DNA of 64,000 nt from Bacillus sp. REN16 (lineage in GTDB: Bacteria; Bacillota; Bacilli; Bacillales; Bacillaceae_L). Of this stretch, positions 38,940 through 48,024 are shown one piece after another. Under the pieces are notes generated by a model. The model saw only the letters and a program-made list of their open reading frames with translations, did not search any database and was not told where the DNA came from. Position numbers and translations under genes: made by a program. Where the stretch lies: assembly GCF_020731355.1 (NCBI RefSeq), contig NZ_JAJFZK010000002.1, positions 310,001 through 374,000 of the forward strand, given 5' to 3'. Positions within the stretch are counted from its first letter, which is position 1; every line of letters starts with the position of its first letter.

Positions 38940-39637
38940 TTTTCTTCCTCGACAGACTCATCGAATTTGTAGCCAACACCCCATACTGTATGAAAAAAGG
39001 GCTGGTTTGCTGTACCCAGTTTTTTTCGAAGCCGCTTAATATGGACATCAACTGTGCGCTCATCCCCATAAAACTGGTAGCCCCACACACGATCCAATAA
39101 CTGTTCCCTTGTAAACACCTGCTTCGGATGTTGCGCAAAATAATATAATAAATCAAATTCCTTAGGTGTTAAATTGGTAATAGCTGTCCCATTTAGGCGG
39201 ACCTCTCTTGTATTCTTATTAATTTTAAAATATCCGGTTTGAAGAGTGTCGGCTTCTGCATCATCTACATTCCGATTATTATAGCGGCGAGTGACTGCTT
39301 TGATCCGTGCCATTAAGGCCAGTGGACTAAATGGCTTTGTGACATAGTCATCCGCTCCCATCTCAAGTCCCAATACCTGATCAGATTCACTATCCTTCGC
39401 TGTCAGCATGATTATTGGAACAGTGCTTTTCTCCTCGCGAATTTTTCGGCAAATGCTTACTCCATCCATCCCAGGCAGCATCCAGTCCACAATGAGTAAA
39501 TCCCAATTTTCCTCTTTAAAACGGTTATAGCCTTTTAGACCATCATGGACAAATTCCCCATCGATGCCTTCCTTAGAAAAAAACATTTCAATCATCGAAC
39601 AAACACTTTCATTATCTTCTATAACAAGAACTTTCAT
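38936..39637 (-). CDS. OmpR/PhoB-family response regulator
   Basis: Protein of 233 residues. Receiver domain with acidic pocket IEDNE, phosphoacceptor Asp51 (LLIVDWMLPGMDG) and Lys in YVTKPFSP. C-terminal winged helix (LTPKEFDLLYYFAQHP, TVDVHIKRLRKKLG). Partner of the overlapping kinase. Sequence differs from B. subtilis CssR, so I give no gene symbol. Confidence 0.93.
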   Translation of the reverse strand: MKVLVIEDNESVCSMIEMFFSKEGIDGEFVHDGLKGYNRFKEENWDLLIVDWMLPGMDGVSICRKIREEKSTVPIIMLTAKDSESDQVLGLEMGADDYVTKPFSPLALMARIKAVTRRYNNRNVDDAEADTLQTGYFKINKNTREVRLNGTAITNLTPKEFDLLYYFAQHPKQVFTREQLLDRVWGYQFYGDERTVDVHIKRLRKKLGTANQPFFHTVWGVGYKFDESVEEEK

Positions 39638-39709
39638 GTTTACAACTCCTATATCGAACCATTCATACTTCTATTTTACTATACAAATTCTTATTTATAA
39701 AAGGAGTGC

Positions 39710-40993
39710 TTATTTTTTTATAAACTGATATTCACGTCCGTAACTATCAGTGTAATGCAGTTTTATTTGATTATCACTTATTTCAAATATCAAGGTTTCA
39801 TACAGATATACAGCTTGGTAACTGAATTGATTGTTTATTACTTTTACAAGATTAATAGGATACGTATAGGGAACACCATACTTTTTAGGTGCTGTTAAAA
39901 ATAGGGAGCTGCCGTTATTTTGGTGAACGGTAAGCATCATACTTTCAGTTTCATACTTGCCTACTAATGGCGTGAAATCAATATCATTTTCTATTTTTTC
40001 CCTGCCTGCAATAGGCTTTATATCAATGCCAAATACAATTTTCGAAAGATTATCACTCAGTTTTTCAACAGGTGTAAGATTTAGATTTGATAATACAATG
40101 ACCGTTACATCCTTATCTAGATATAAATAAAAATCACTGACAAAGCCGTTGATATCACCAGAATGACAGGCTGCTTTTTCAGGGTTATTTAGTAAAAACC
40201 AACCATACCCATATCCATCGAGGTTAGCAGTAAACATTTGGCTGACGAGCTCTTTGCTTAAAATGTTGCCCTTACGTATAGCTTGTCCCCACTTGAATAG
40301 ATCCTCAACAGTCGAGTATAAACCGTATGCACCAAGAGGAAATGACATGTCTATAAATTCTGTATAAATGATCGTTTTATGTAATGTGTGGCCCGTTGCC
40401 AAATGTGGAACAATGGTTCTTCCATCATCGACACCTGTATCCATCATTCCGAGGGGATGGAATATTGTTTCCTTTAAAAAATCTGAATAGGATTTCCCTG
40501 TAATTTTTTCAATTACTGCCGTTAATACTAGATAACCAGCATTACAATATTCCATCCTCTCCCCCGGCTCAAACTCAAGTGGTGCTATTTTAAGAGAGTC
40601 TATGATTTGATCAAGTGTGGAGGGCAGCCGCATCGATTTCGCCCAATAGTCCGGTGATGAAGTGAAATCAGCGATTCCTGATGTATGGGATAACAAGTGA
40701 TGAATCGTGATTTGATTGCCATACGTAAAGTTCGGTAACAACAGATCAACTGTATCCGTTAATGCAAGCTTGCCTTCATCAACAAGCTTCAAAATAGCTG
40801 CTGCCGTAAATGCCTTAGACAAGGAACCGATTCTGAATTTCGTTCTTGAAGTCGCCTGCACCTCATATTGGAAGCTTGCATATCCATAGCCCTCTGAAAG
40901 CAGGATTTCGTCTTTTTCCGCCACAAGTACAGCCCCATTAAAATAACCTTGATCAGCTAGTGATTTCATATAACTTTGCAGTTTTTGACTCAT
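39710..40993 (-). CDS. Serine hydrolase of the beta-lactamase/DD-peptidase fold
   Basis: Protein of 427 residues, without signal peptide. Class C-type motifs: Ser57-Leu-Ser-Lys60 (SxxK), Tyr149-Cys-Asn151 (YxN) and HSGDINGF (HxG) near 280, so the catalytic residues are complete. A C-terminal lipocalin-like region follows. Related to PbpE/esterase EstB-like proteins; cytoplasmic location suggests peptide or ester hydrolysis rather than antibiotic resistance. Single gene. Confidence 0.87.
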   Translation of the reverse strand: MSQKLQSYMKSLADQGYFNGAVLVAEKDEILLSEGYGYASFQYEVQATSRTKFRIGSLSKAFTAAAILKLVDEGKLALTDTVDLLLPNFTYGNQITIHHLLSHTSGIADFTSSPDYWAKSMRLPSTLDQIIDSLKIAPLEFEPGERMEYCNAGYLVLTAVIEKITGKSYSDFLKETIFHPLGMMDTGVDDGRTIVPHLATGHTLHKTIIYTEFIDMSFPLGAYGLYSTVEDLFKWGQAIRKGNILSKELVSQMFTANLDGYGYGWFLLNNPEKAACHSGDINGFVSDFYLYLDKDVTVIVLSNLNLTPVEKLSDNLSKIVFGIDIKPIAGREKIENDIDFTPLVGKYETESMMLTVHQNNGSSLFLTAPKKYGVPYTYPINLVKVINNQFSYQAVYLYETLIFEISDNQIKLHYTDSYGREYQFIKK

Positions 40994-41040
40994 AAATTCC
41001 TCCTATGTATGGAAGGGCTAGTGAGCTTAGCCCCAAAGTG

Positions 41041-41979
41041 TTACACCTTCATTTCCCCATGTTCGATCGCTGACTTTTCAATTTGTATGGTGGTGTGTTC
41101 TATTTTAAATTTATCGCGAATTTTATCAATCGCTTGCTGTAAAATTTCCTGACTATCGTGGTCATCCTTGATTAAAATATGACAGGTAAGTGAATCCATG
41201 CCAGATGTAATCGTCCAAATGTGGAGGTCATGAACATCCAGAACCCCGTCAATTTCTTCAAGTGTCGCCTTTACCTCTTTTTGATTAATTGTGATTGGTG
41301 TACCTTCCATTAAAATATGAATCGAATGCGTTAATACACCCCAAGCACTTTTTAAAATGAGAATCGCAACCACAACTGAAATAATCGGATCCGCAATATA
41401 CCATTCAAAGAGCAACATCAATAGACCAGCTACTATCGCCCCAACCGACCCTAGAGCATCTCCTAGGACATGCAAATATGCACTGCGAAGGTTGACGTTA
41501 TTTTTCACATCGCCTTTGCTGATCAATGACCAGGCACTAAGCAAATTCGCCAAAAGCCCAATTCCAGCAATGATCATCATAGTCCCGCTTGCCACTGTGG
41601 GCGGTTCAAAAAAGCGTTGAACTGCCTCATACACGATAAAGCCCGCGATGATGAACAGTGTAACCGCATTAAATAGAGCAGCCAAAATTTCAAACCGGTA
41701 AAATCCGTAGGTTTTCTTCGGTGATGCAGGCCTTGTCGCAAACCAAAACGCAACCAAGCTTAATAATAGAGAGCTTGCATCACTCAGCATATGACCTGAG
41801 TCTGATAGTAAGGCTAAGCTATTTGTAAAAAGTCCCCCGAAAAATTCAAGCAGCATAATTCCGGTGGTAATAATGAGAGCAATGAGTAAACCTTTTTTGT
41901 TTCCTTCCCTCACTTCATCGAAATGATGGTGATGATGGTGACCATGATGGTCGTGTCCATGATGATGGTGATGTCCCAT
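41041..41979 (-). CDS. czcD: Cation diffusion facilitator, zinc/cobalt exporter
   Basis: CDF family, 312 residues with six membrane helices. The N-terminal tail is a histidine cluster (HHHHHGHDHHGHHHHHH). Helix 2 has the metal site HMLSD (LSDSGHMLSDASS) and helix 5 has HVLGDALGS. The C-terminal cytoplasmic domain ends HTTIQIEKS. It exports Zn2+ and probably Co2+/Cd2+. It follows the ArsR-type regulator by 11 bp. Confidence 0.93.
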   Translation of the reverse strand: MGHHHHHGHDHHGHHHHHHFDEVREGNKKGLLIALIITTGIMLLEFFGGLFTNSLALLSDSGHMLSDASSLLLSLVAFWFATRPASPKKTYGFYRFEILAALFNAVTLFIIAGFIVYEAVQRFFEPPTVASGTMMIIAGIGLLANLLSAWSLISKGDVKNNVNLRSAYLHVLGDALGSVGAIVAGLLMLLFEWYIADPIISVVVAILILKSAWGVLTHSIHILMEGTPITINQKEVKATLEEIDGVLDVHDLHIWTITSGMDSLTCHILIKDDHDSQEILQQAIDKIRDKFKIEHTTIQIEKSAIEHGEMKV

Positions 41980-41990
41980 CGTTTCCCCTC

Positions 41991-42299
41991 CTATTCGTGT
42001 TCGATATGATGAATGACTTGGTGCAGCAAGGTAATGACATGTTCATCATCATATGTATAAAGGAATGAGTTTCCTTCGCGTCTGTATGTCACTAAGCGCA
42101 GATTTCTTAGAAGGCTAAGTTGATGGGATACCGCCGACTGTGACATTTCGAGGACCTCTGCAATATGAGTGACCGAGCATTCCTCTTGAGATAATAAAAA
42201 GAGGATTTTTATCCGCGTTGGATCGGCAAGTGCCTTAAATATCCGTGACGCTTCGTCAATAGTCATTTCTGATAAAAATGAATGTTCCTTTTGTTCCAT
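41991..42299 (-). CDS. czrA: ArsR/SmtB-family metal repressor (CzrA-like)
   Basis: Protein of 102 residues, winged helix with recognition region EMSQSAVSHQLSLLRN. The alpha5 zinc site Asp-X-His...His-X2-His is present (DDEHVITLLHQVIHHIEHE). Apo-protein represses, zinc releases. It heads the czrA-czcD operon. The operator is about 100 bp upstream. Confidence 0.9.
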   Translation of the reverse strand: MEQKEHSFLSEMTIDEASRIFKALADPTRIKILFLLSQEECSVTHIAEVLEMSQSAVSHQLSLLRNLRLVTYRREGNSFLYTYDDEHVITLLHQVIHHIEHE

Positions 42300-42400
42300 T
42301 TTTTACCTTCTTTCTTATTGTTCTTTACATCCGTATGGTAATGAATGAATTCAGAAAACATAATCAGATAGGGTTTTCTGCAATTTTGGAATGGTAACTA

Positions 42401-42418
42401 TATGAACATATGCTCATA
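42401..42418 (-). promoter_or_regulatory. CzrA/SmtB-type operator
   Basis: TATGAACA-TA-TGCTCATA, an 8-2-8 inverted repeat with one mismatch, of the TATGAACATATGTTCATA kind bound by ArsR/SmtB zinc sensors. It lies about 100 bp before czrA. Confidence 0.72.
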
Positions 42419-42489
42419 CATAATATTAAGATGCGAGATAAAATGTGTCAATAGGAATTGGAAATTAATTCATTTTAGAAAAAGTATTA

Positions 42490-42520
42490 AAAAACCTGCA
42501 TTCCGTCTTGAAATGCAGGT
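42490..42520 (-). terminator. Terminator of the GNAT gene at 42.5 kb
   Basis: On the minus strand CCTGCATT pairs with AATGCAGG across a 9-base loop; six T follow. Confidence 0.88.
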
Positions 42521-42528
42521 GCAACATA

Positions 42529-43092
42529 CTATTTGCCTTGTTCCCATTCTTCCCTCAAAAGTCCCATGCGAATTGAATCATAGTAGAAGCCATTATAATA
42601 ACGGCATTTTCTCATACGCGCTTCGAGTGTCATGCCAAGCTTTTGGCCAACCTTGATCATGCGGTGATTTCCTGACCAAGTGGTGTACCCGACTCTTTCG
42701 ATGTACGGGATTGTTTCAAACAAATAGTCAATCCAAAGCTTAATTGTTTCCGTTCCGCAGCCATCACCCCAATATTCAGGTAGATAGATGACTATCCCCA
42801 TCTCAAGCCATCTTGTTGCTTCACTTTCCCAGTAAAAAGTAACAATACCAATGATTTGACCATCTGCTTCAATAATCATTTGATCTAATGGATAGTGTTG
42901 CATTGTGAGCTGATGCTCTGCCTTTTTTAAATACGTTTCTTTATCAATATACTTATGGCTGAAATAAGGTGCATCCCATTTTTTCCATTCCGGATTTGGA
43001 TCAGCATAGCGAAACTCCCAAAGACTCGGCAGATCTTCACTTTCAATTTGGCGTAATGTTACTTTTTCCCCTTTAATTTTGACCAGATTCAT
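42529..43092 (-). CDS. GNAT-family N-acetyltransferase (RimJ/RimL-like)
   Basis: Protein of 187 residues. The acetyl-CoA site is at about 125-150 (YWGDGCGTETIKLWIDYLF). N-terminal strand VTLRQIESEDLPSLWEF and the late WSGNHRMIKVGQKLGMTLEAR segment are typical of the family that modifies protein N-termini or small amines. Substrate unknown. Single gene with its own terminator. Confidence 0.88.
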   Translation of the reverse strand: MNLVKIKGEKVTLRQIESEDLPSLWEFRYADPNPEWKKWDAPYFSHKYIDKETYLKKAEHQLTMQHYPLDQMIIEADGQIIGIVTFYWESEATRWLEMGIVIYLPEYWGDGCGTETIKLWIDYLFETIPYIERVGYTTWSGNHRMIKVGQKLGMTLEARMRKCRYYNGFYYDSIRMGLLREEWEQGK

Positions 43093-43203
43093 TCTGCTCC
43101 CCCTGTTTTCGTTAAATGTATATTTCCAACATTTTACCTATTCATATATTTTTTATTCGATATGAATAGAGAAAATCCTTTCTTTTATGTACCTTCAATA
43201 CGA

Positions 43204-43235
43204 AAAAAAAGCATGCAGCGTTAATCTGCATACTT
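43204..43235 (-). terminator. Terminator of the FAD monooxygenase gene
   Basis: On the minus strand AAAGTATGCAG pairs with CTGCATGCTTT (one mismatch) and eight T in all. Confidence 0.85.
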
Positions 43236-44333
43236 TTATATTCCGACTACTTCTAAAAAGTGGTCTTTAAATGATTCTTCTTTTTCAAATTGCATTTTTT
43301 GTTGTTGTTCAATTTCAGCCCGTCTTTCGATCTCGAATTCTTTTAATTTTGTTTCGCTAAAATCACCATCAATTAAGGCTTGTTCGAGGATCGGTGCTAA
43401 CACATAAGCATCCTTTATTGCACAGTTGATTCCAATCGCAGCTGTTGGAGTCATGGTATGAGCGGCATCGCCTATAATGACTAGACCATCCTTAACCCAC
43501 GTTTCTGCATTTGAGCTGAACACTTTTAAGCAAACAAAGTTTTTCCAAGACTGGATATGGTCATGAACGATTGGTTCTAACTCTGGAAAACTTGTTAAAA
43601 GTGGTTCCAAAAATGGTTCCAGCGGTTGTTTCCGTAAAGAGGCAATTGTGCCTTCTTCAATGTTCCAGCCGATTTGAATCATTCCACCTGTTTGTGTGAA
43701 TAAGGCAAGTTGATGACCATTGACAAAGACCATTTTAGTTGAAGGTGCCCACCCTACTGGTGCTGGAATCTTAGCCCAAAGTACATCATACCCATGTGTT
43801 TCCTCCGAGGCAGTAATGTCAGCAAGTCTCCTTACGGTCGAATAACGACCGTCCGTACCTACAACGACCCGGCTTGAGATATTAATTTCTTTTCCATTTT
43901 GTTTTGCTGTTACACCTGTGTAGTTTCCATTTTCGTCCTGAACTAGCCCAGTTACACTCGTATTTAATAGCAGCTTATAATTTGGAAACTGCGCAGCTTC
44001 GTTTGAAACAGCGGACAAGATATGTGGCTGCGGGATATGGATTCCAACATGATCCTCTCGTGTTGGAGTGATTGATTTTACAATATTTCTTCCATAATAA
44101 TATTCAACTTTTTTCATTTTTAATAATCCAAGTGCTTCTATTTTATCGAAAAGATTATGTTCTTTTAAAATGGCTTCAGTTTCTGCGTTGATGTGCTCTC
44201 CTCTAAATTCACGATTATCCCCTGAAGTGCGCTCAACAACAATGGTAGATATTCCTTTCTTAGCCAATAAGTAGCCAAGTAAAGCACCTGCCGGACCTCC
44301 GCCTACTATGCAAACATCTGTCTGTAGATTCAT
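43236..44333 (-). CDS. FAD-dependent monooxygenase (PHBH/UbiH-like)
   Basis: Flavoprotein of 365 residues. The Rossmann loop VCIVGGGPAGALLGYLLAKK is at the N-terminus, the DG motif region is VVGTDGRYSTVRRLA and the second FAD motif is VIIGDAAHTMTPTAAIG. Hydroxylates an aromatic or polyketide-like substrate, not predictable. ATG 44333 (MNLQTDVCIV) follows AAGGTG. Stand-alone. Confidence 0.9.
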   Translation of the reverse strand: MNLQTDVCIVGGGPAGALLGYLLAKKGISTIVVERTSGDNREFRGEHINAETEAILKEHNLFDKIEALGLLKMKKVEYYYGRNIVKSITPTREDHVGIHIPQPHILSAVSNEAAQFPNYKLLLNTSVTGLVQDENGNYTGVTAKQNGKEINISSRVVVGTDGRYSTVRRLADITASEETHGYDVLWAKIPAPVGWAPSTKMVFVNGHQLALFTQTGGMIQIGWNIEEGTIASLRKQPLEPFLEPLLTSFPELEPIVHDHIQSWKNFVCLKVFSSNAETWVKDGLVIIGDAAHTMTPTAAIGINCAIKDAYVLAPILEQALIDGDFSETKLKEFEIERRAEIEQQQKMQFEKEESFKDHFLEVVGI

Positions 44334-44515
44334 ATTTTCACCTTCTATAGTAATCGTAGGATGCAAAAAAGTTTTCTAATACGAAACAAAGTTTACTAAA
44401 CGATAATTAAATCATAACAACCACATTTTATTTGGTCAACTGAAATTCATTTCCAATCATTAATGGAATAATATAGATAGGATTTTGTAAATTAAAAGGA
44501 AAGGGAGAGATTATT

Positions 44516-44977
44516 ATGAAGGTTAGAGACTTCATGATTACTAATGTTTTTACTGTAAAACCTTCGAATACTGTTAAAGAATTATTACTTGTCCTTAAAA
44601 CAAATCGAATTGGCGGTATGCCGGTAGTTGATGATAAAGGGAATATAGTCGGAATGGTCTCAGATGGGGATGTCTTACGCTACCTGATTCCAAAGCACAT
44701 GGGGATTGCTGGGATTGCTGGGGTTGTTTATTTAAGTGAGTATGGGGAATTAAAAGATGTTGTGCAGGAAAAGTTAGATACACCTGTAAAGGAAATCATG
44801 ACCAAGAGAAATATCCTCTTCGTCTCCCCCGATGATGATTTCGAAAGTGCAATGCGTTTATTGTCCAAACATCACTTCAAAAAACTGCCGGTAGTTAACG
44901 GCGCTAGCCGCGTTATAGGTGTTCTTAGCCGAGGGGATATTATTCAGAATATAACAGATAAAATTCTAATGCTATAA
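44516..44977 (+). CDS. Twin CBS-domain protein
   Basis: Protein of 153 residues made of two CBS domains (about 1-60 and 85-150). Each has the T/S-V-x-P and GMPVVDDKGNIVGMVSDGD / KLPVVNGASRVIGVLSRGD signatures. Such proteins bind adenine nucleotides as energy sensors. AAAGGGAGAG precedes the ATG. Partner unknown. Confidence 0.9.
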   Translation: MKVRDFMITNVFTVKPSNTVKELLLVLKTNRIGGMPVVDDKGNIVGMVSDGDVLRYLIPKHMGIAGIAGVVYLSEYGELKDVVQEKLDTPVKEIMTKRNILFVSPDDDFESAMRLLSKHHFKKLPVVNGASRVIGVLSRGDIIQNITDKILML

Positions 44978-44980
44978 AAA

Positions 44981-45020
44981 GAATCCATTCGCAAAGATAA
45001 CCCTTTACGAATGGATCCTC
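44981..45020 (-). terminator. Terminator between CBS gene and MFS remnant
   Basis: GAATCCATTCG pairs with CGAATGGATCC (one mismatch). The T-rich tail is on the minus strand (TTCTTTTTATAG) past the CBS stop, so it primarily ended the MFS gene. Confidence 0.75.
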
Positions 45021-45028
45021 GATATTAA

Positions 45029-45476
45029 CTAGTATTGTACAGGTTCGGTTGCTTTTACTGTTGAGGCGGATTTTTCCTTTATATTGGAAGCCTGTCTTAC
45101 AAATAAAGCTAAAATGAACGTAATAACTGAAATTCCAGTAACAAAATAGAATGCATATTTTATACCTGCGGCTTGATTTCCGGCTCTGATGCAGCAGGAA
45201 CCGCGACCACATGACTACCTTGGCCAGCCGTAAATAGCGTAATCGCGATGGCTGTCCCTGCCGCCCCAGCTACTTGATTCAAGGTGTTCATAGCAGCCGA
45301 ACCATCAGCATATAATTCACGTGGCAACTGGTTTAGTGCGTTTGCTTGTGATGGCATCATGACCATTGATAACCCAAGAAAGAAAATTATAAATGCCACT
45401 ATTATTTGCCAACCAGGAGTTGATGCTGATATTACGGATGCAAACATGAAATTTCCGATCAAAATAACTGAGGTAC
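45029..45476 (-). pseudogene. Truncated, frameshifted MFS drug transporter (DHA2 type)
   Basis: Only the last roughly 150 codons remain. The first frame includes PGWQIIVAFIIFFLGLSMVM and LNQVAGAAGTAIAITLF, typical of the last helices of EmrB/QacA-like pumps, and stops at about 45160. After a frameshift near 45170 the next helix (GIKYAFYFVTGISVITFILA) and the C-terminus to a TAG at 45029 are intact in another frame. The N-terminal two thirds are missing; a TnpB remnant starts at the breakpoint. Confidence 0.85.
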
Positions 45477-45479
45477 TGG

Positions 45480-45836
45480 CGAAAATCTGCGATTCAAAAT
45501 AAAGTAACAGAAATGGCTCACTATGTTGGAATGCGGATATCGAGAGTAAACGCTAGAAACACAAGTGCGTTAGCATATGATGGTTCTGGAGCAGTAGAAC
45601 GCAACTATAAAAAAGACCTTGCCGCATTTACAACGGGAAAGGTATATCATGCTGACCTGTCGGCCAGCTATAACATTTCAGCTCGTTATTTTATTCGAGC
45701 TTACCAAAAATCCATGTCTGAAAAGTCGTGGTTGTCCTTGCAGGCAAAAGTTCCTGTATTGGCAAAAAGAACATTTCAAACCTTGTCTTCATTAATTAGT
45801 CTTATCCAGGCACTAGAGACACCGAAGGTGGCTTAA
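45480..45836 (+). pseudogene. C-terminal remnant of a TnpB (IS200/IS605-type) gene
   Basis: About 118 codons in one frame, starting mid-protein (IQNKVTEMAHYVGMRISRVN) and ending LISLIQALETPKVA. NARNTSALAYDGSG and HADLSASYNISARYFIRA match the end of Bacillaceae TnpB proteins, including the zinc-ribbon-derived region and the last RuvC aspartate (CDLSASYNIGAR in intact copies). The N-terminal three quarters and tnpA are absent, so no activity is expected. Confidence 0.8.
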
Positions 45837-45859
45837 TTGCTTGGTATGTACTGTATTTA

Positions 45860-45908
45860 AGATAAGGGGTGCTCCATCAAAATCTATGATTTAGTTGGAG
45901 AGGTTCAC
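45860..45908 (+). mobile_element. Probable right-end hairpin / omegaRNA remnant of the IS element
   Basis: Downstream of the tnpB remnant, CTCCA (45872) pairs with TGGAG (45896) and AATC with GATT in an interrupted stem, followed by TTCAC (45904-45908). IS200/IS605 elements end in such a hairpin plus a short cleavage motif, and the omegaRNA scaffold overlaps it. The boundary is an inference. Confidence 0.4.
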
Positions 45909-46220
45909 TAATCATGAAAATGACTCCTTGTTTCAGCTTTGGACTGCGTCCATGAATATGGTAGCAAGGCTGTCAGGGTAAATCAAGCCATAATTCTATC
46001 CAAAACCTCTTGATGACATTTCCGTCTTTACAACCTTATTAACAACATCGATACCAGTTTTTTTCTATTTTCAAAGATATTTCTATAAAACTTGATAATG
46101 CAGGAGAACTTCGGAAATTACAATTTTACGAATACTTCAAAGTGAAATAATATATAGATACTAGTAAAATATCTTAATTCAATTTGGGTATAAGTAAAGA
46201 AAGAGGGAAGGTGCATTATA
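45909..46220. other. Intergenic, no gene recognised
   Basis: About 310 bp after the element remnant. A minus-strand AAGGAG is followed by an ATG, but the frame stops after 12 codons. It may be decayed flanking sequence of the MFS gene. Nothing else identifiable. Confidence 0.5.
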
Positions 46221-46682
46221 TTGATAAACGAAGACATGGTTATACAGCAACTTGACTTCATCAGGCAAATCACACTATATGAAATGGTAAATTTATCGGA
46301 AGAACAGGCAGACCAAATGCCAAAAGGATTCAGCAATACAATCCGTTGGAATCTTGGTCACATCTACACGGTTCAAAATATGTTTCTTTCAAAATATGGC
46401 GGGAAGAAAATAGAAACTCCTCATCGCTATCTTGAACTATTCGCCCCAGGGACAAGGCCGGTCGATTGGGAAGGTGAAGTACCGACACTCGATGAGTTGA
46501 AACAACTTCTAGTTGAACAGCCAGCTAAGATGAAGGAAGCTTTAATAGGACAGTTGCAGGATAAGGCTGTAAAACCTTTTAAATCATTATCAACTATTGG
46601 AGAGTTACTACTTTTCACGATTTATCATGAAGGAATGCATGTAGGAACCATTAGAGGGCTAAAAAAACTCATTGTAGAGTAA
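46221..46682 (+). CDS. DinB-family putative metal-dependent enzyme
   Basis: Four-helix DinB/YfiT fold, 153 residues. The three metal histidines fit NLGHIY (near 46), and YHEGMHVGTI (near 138 and 142). Bacillus members include bacillithiol transferases, but specificity cannot be read. The start is TTG 46221, 7 bp after AAGGTG. Confidence 0.85.
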   Translation: MINEDMVIQQLDFIRQITLYEMVNLSEEQADQMPKGFSNTIRWNLGHIYTVQNMFLSKYGGKKIETPHRYLELFAPGTRPVDWEGEVPTLDELKQLLVEQPAKMKEALIGQLQDKAVKPFKSLSTIGELLLFTIYHEGMHVGTIRGLKKLIVE

Positions 46683-46737
46683 AGTAAAAAGGATGGATTA
46701 CTTTATTCCAAGACTAAGTTGCTTTTCTAAAATAATC

Positions 46738-46780
46738 AAAGCCTAATTTCTATGTGCTGCAAGCAAGAAATTAGGCTTAT
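46738..46780. terminator. Bidirectional terminator-like hairpin
   Basis: AAGCCTAATTTCT pairs with AGAAATTAGGCTT, a 13-bp perfect stem. It lies between the convergent DinB and DUF1697 genes. Confidence 0.8.
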
Positions 46781-46864
46781 AACTTTTCTTCGAAACTTTA
46801 CAACCAAATAAGGTCAGGTTTAGCTTGAAACTGAATGAGTATAGTGCCTTTATAATTTAAGAAA

Positions 46865-47410
46865 CTAACTATTTTGAGCTTGCATGAGTTCATATATTTT
46901 ACGAGCAGTATTGACATTTCTTACCGTAATTTGTTTGTATACCTTAGTTCCAATGATCTTTGACATTCCACTTTTGGTCACATTTTTCTTCTCAACGGAC
47001 CATAGAATCGCACCCGGAACATATTTCACCTTGTCAATATTTGGTTTAATGTCTAAATTCTTTAGTACAGATTCATCATCAATTTCATCCCATAAAAACA
47101 TGACATCACTTTTCATATCCTTATCATTTTTCCATGAGTCAGGTATTTCGTTAATGATTTCTCTAACATCATCGAGGTTGCGAACTACTACTTTAATTTG
47201 TAATCCGAAATCCTTATGTATGGCCTCTTCCAAAATATATGCAAGATCCGTTTTTGATTTACCTTTATATGAAAAAATAATATTACCTGTATTGATGTAT
47301 GTAACCACATCATTCATCCCGGTTTGTTCAAATGTTTGTTTAAGCAACTTCATATCAATTTTATTTTTTCCACCAACATTTATCCCTCGTAGAAGAGCAA
47401 CATAAATCAT
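46865..47410 (-). CDS. DUF1697 family protein
   Basis: Protein of 181 residues. The N-terminus YVALLRGINVGGKNKIDMK is the DUF1697 hallmark, followed by YINTGNIIF. ATG 47410 lies 6 bp after GGAGG; the frame extends six codons upstream only through the Shine-Dalgarno itself. Function unknown in the family. Confidence 0.9.
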   Translation of the reverse strand: MIYVALLRGINVGGKNKIDMKLLKQTFEQTGMNDVVTYINTGNIIFSYKGKSKTDLAYILEEAIHKDFGLQIKVVVRNLDDVREIINEIPDSWKNDKDMKSDVMFLWDEIDDESVLKNLDIKPNIDKVKYVPGAILWSVEKKNVTKSGMSKIIGTKVYKQITVRNVNTARKIYELMQAQNS

Positions 47411-47512
47411 GGCTATCCTCCATTCCACTTTAATATCCTATTACTAAATTCATTTTTATAATCGAGATTGACCTTAATTCTTCCCTAGTTGTGAGTATTT
47501 CAATAGGACAAT

Positions 47513-47800
47513 CTATTGATTCATTACAGAATATCCTATCCAACCAATTAATATAAAGTTTGGTGCAATCAGTAAGATGGATAACCAGGTCTTTCTTTTG
47601 GCAAGAGATACTGCAGCTCCCACATAAAAAAGCGGAAAGATGAGCCCCCAGACTTCAAACCGTGGTGTAGCTGCCAGATATAGTGAAAGGGGTATTAGTA
47701 AAACCGAAGAAACGACAAGTAATATTGGCTTTGTTTTACGTACTGCTATTATTGATAGAATAAGTGAAGCAATCATAAACGGCCAAAATAGTAGTGCCAT
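47513..47800 (-). CDS. Small three-to-four-helix membrane protein
   Basis: Ninety-five residues (MALLFWPFMIASLILSIIAV...). Hydrophobic segments at about 1-20, 28-46, 52-66 and 72-92. ATG 47800 follows AGGAGG by 5 bp. Preceded by a 58-residue membrane-protein gene 17 bp away, so they form a pair. Family not recognised. Confidence 0.75.
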   Translation of the reverse strand: MALLFWPFMIASLILSIIAVRKTKPILLVVSSVLLIPLSLYLAATPRFEVWGLIFPLFYVGAAVSLAKRKTWLSILLIAPNFILIGWIGYSVMNQ

Positions 47801-47817
47801 AGAAGCCTCCTGCTTTC

Positions 47818-47994
47818 TTATAAATTTTTTTCTCTCTGTCTTTTTTCGATGTACACCCAACTATAATAAATAATCCAAAAAACGACCGGGACGAGGAGTA
47901 CATTATGCCGTTGGCTTGATGGAAGTATATATAACAAAATGAGCCCAACAATTAGTGTTGGTAACAAAAGTATGAAGTATTTCTTTTTATGCAA
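47818..47994 (-). CDS. 58-residue two-helix membrane protein
   Basis: TTG start 47994, 6 bp after GAGGGGGG. Sequence begins MHKKKYFILLLPTLIVGLIL, a second helix is at VLLVPVVFWIIYYSWVYI, and the tail is basic (EKRQREKNL). Hydrophobic pattern and Shine-Dalgarno support a real gene. Lies 17 bp before the next membrane-protein gene. Confidence 0.7.
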   Translation of the reverse strand: MHKKKYFILLLPTLIVGLILLYILPSSQRHNVLLVPVVFWIIYYSWVYIEKRQREKNL

Positions 47995-48024
47995 GATAAT
48001 CCCCCCTCGAATCTTTTATTCAAC

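Noticed and set aside
45284-45502. Plus-strand frame across the MFS remnant
   Set aside because: It is antisense to recognisable MFS helices, which explain the sequence better.
47736-47951. 71-residue minus-strand frame
   Set aside because: It lies in the wrong frame across two better-supported small membrane-protein genes that have strong Shine-Dalgarno sites.
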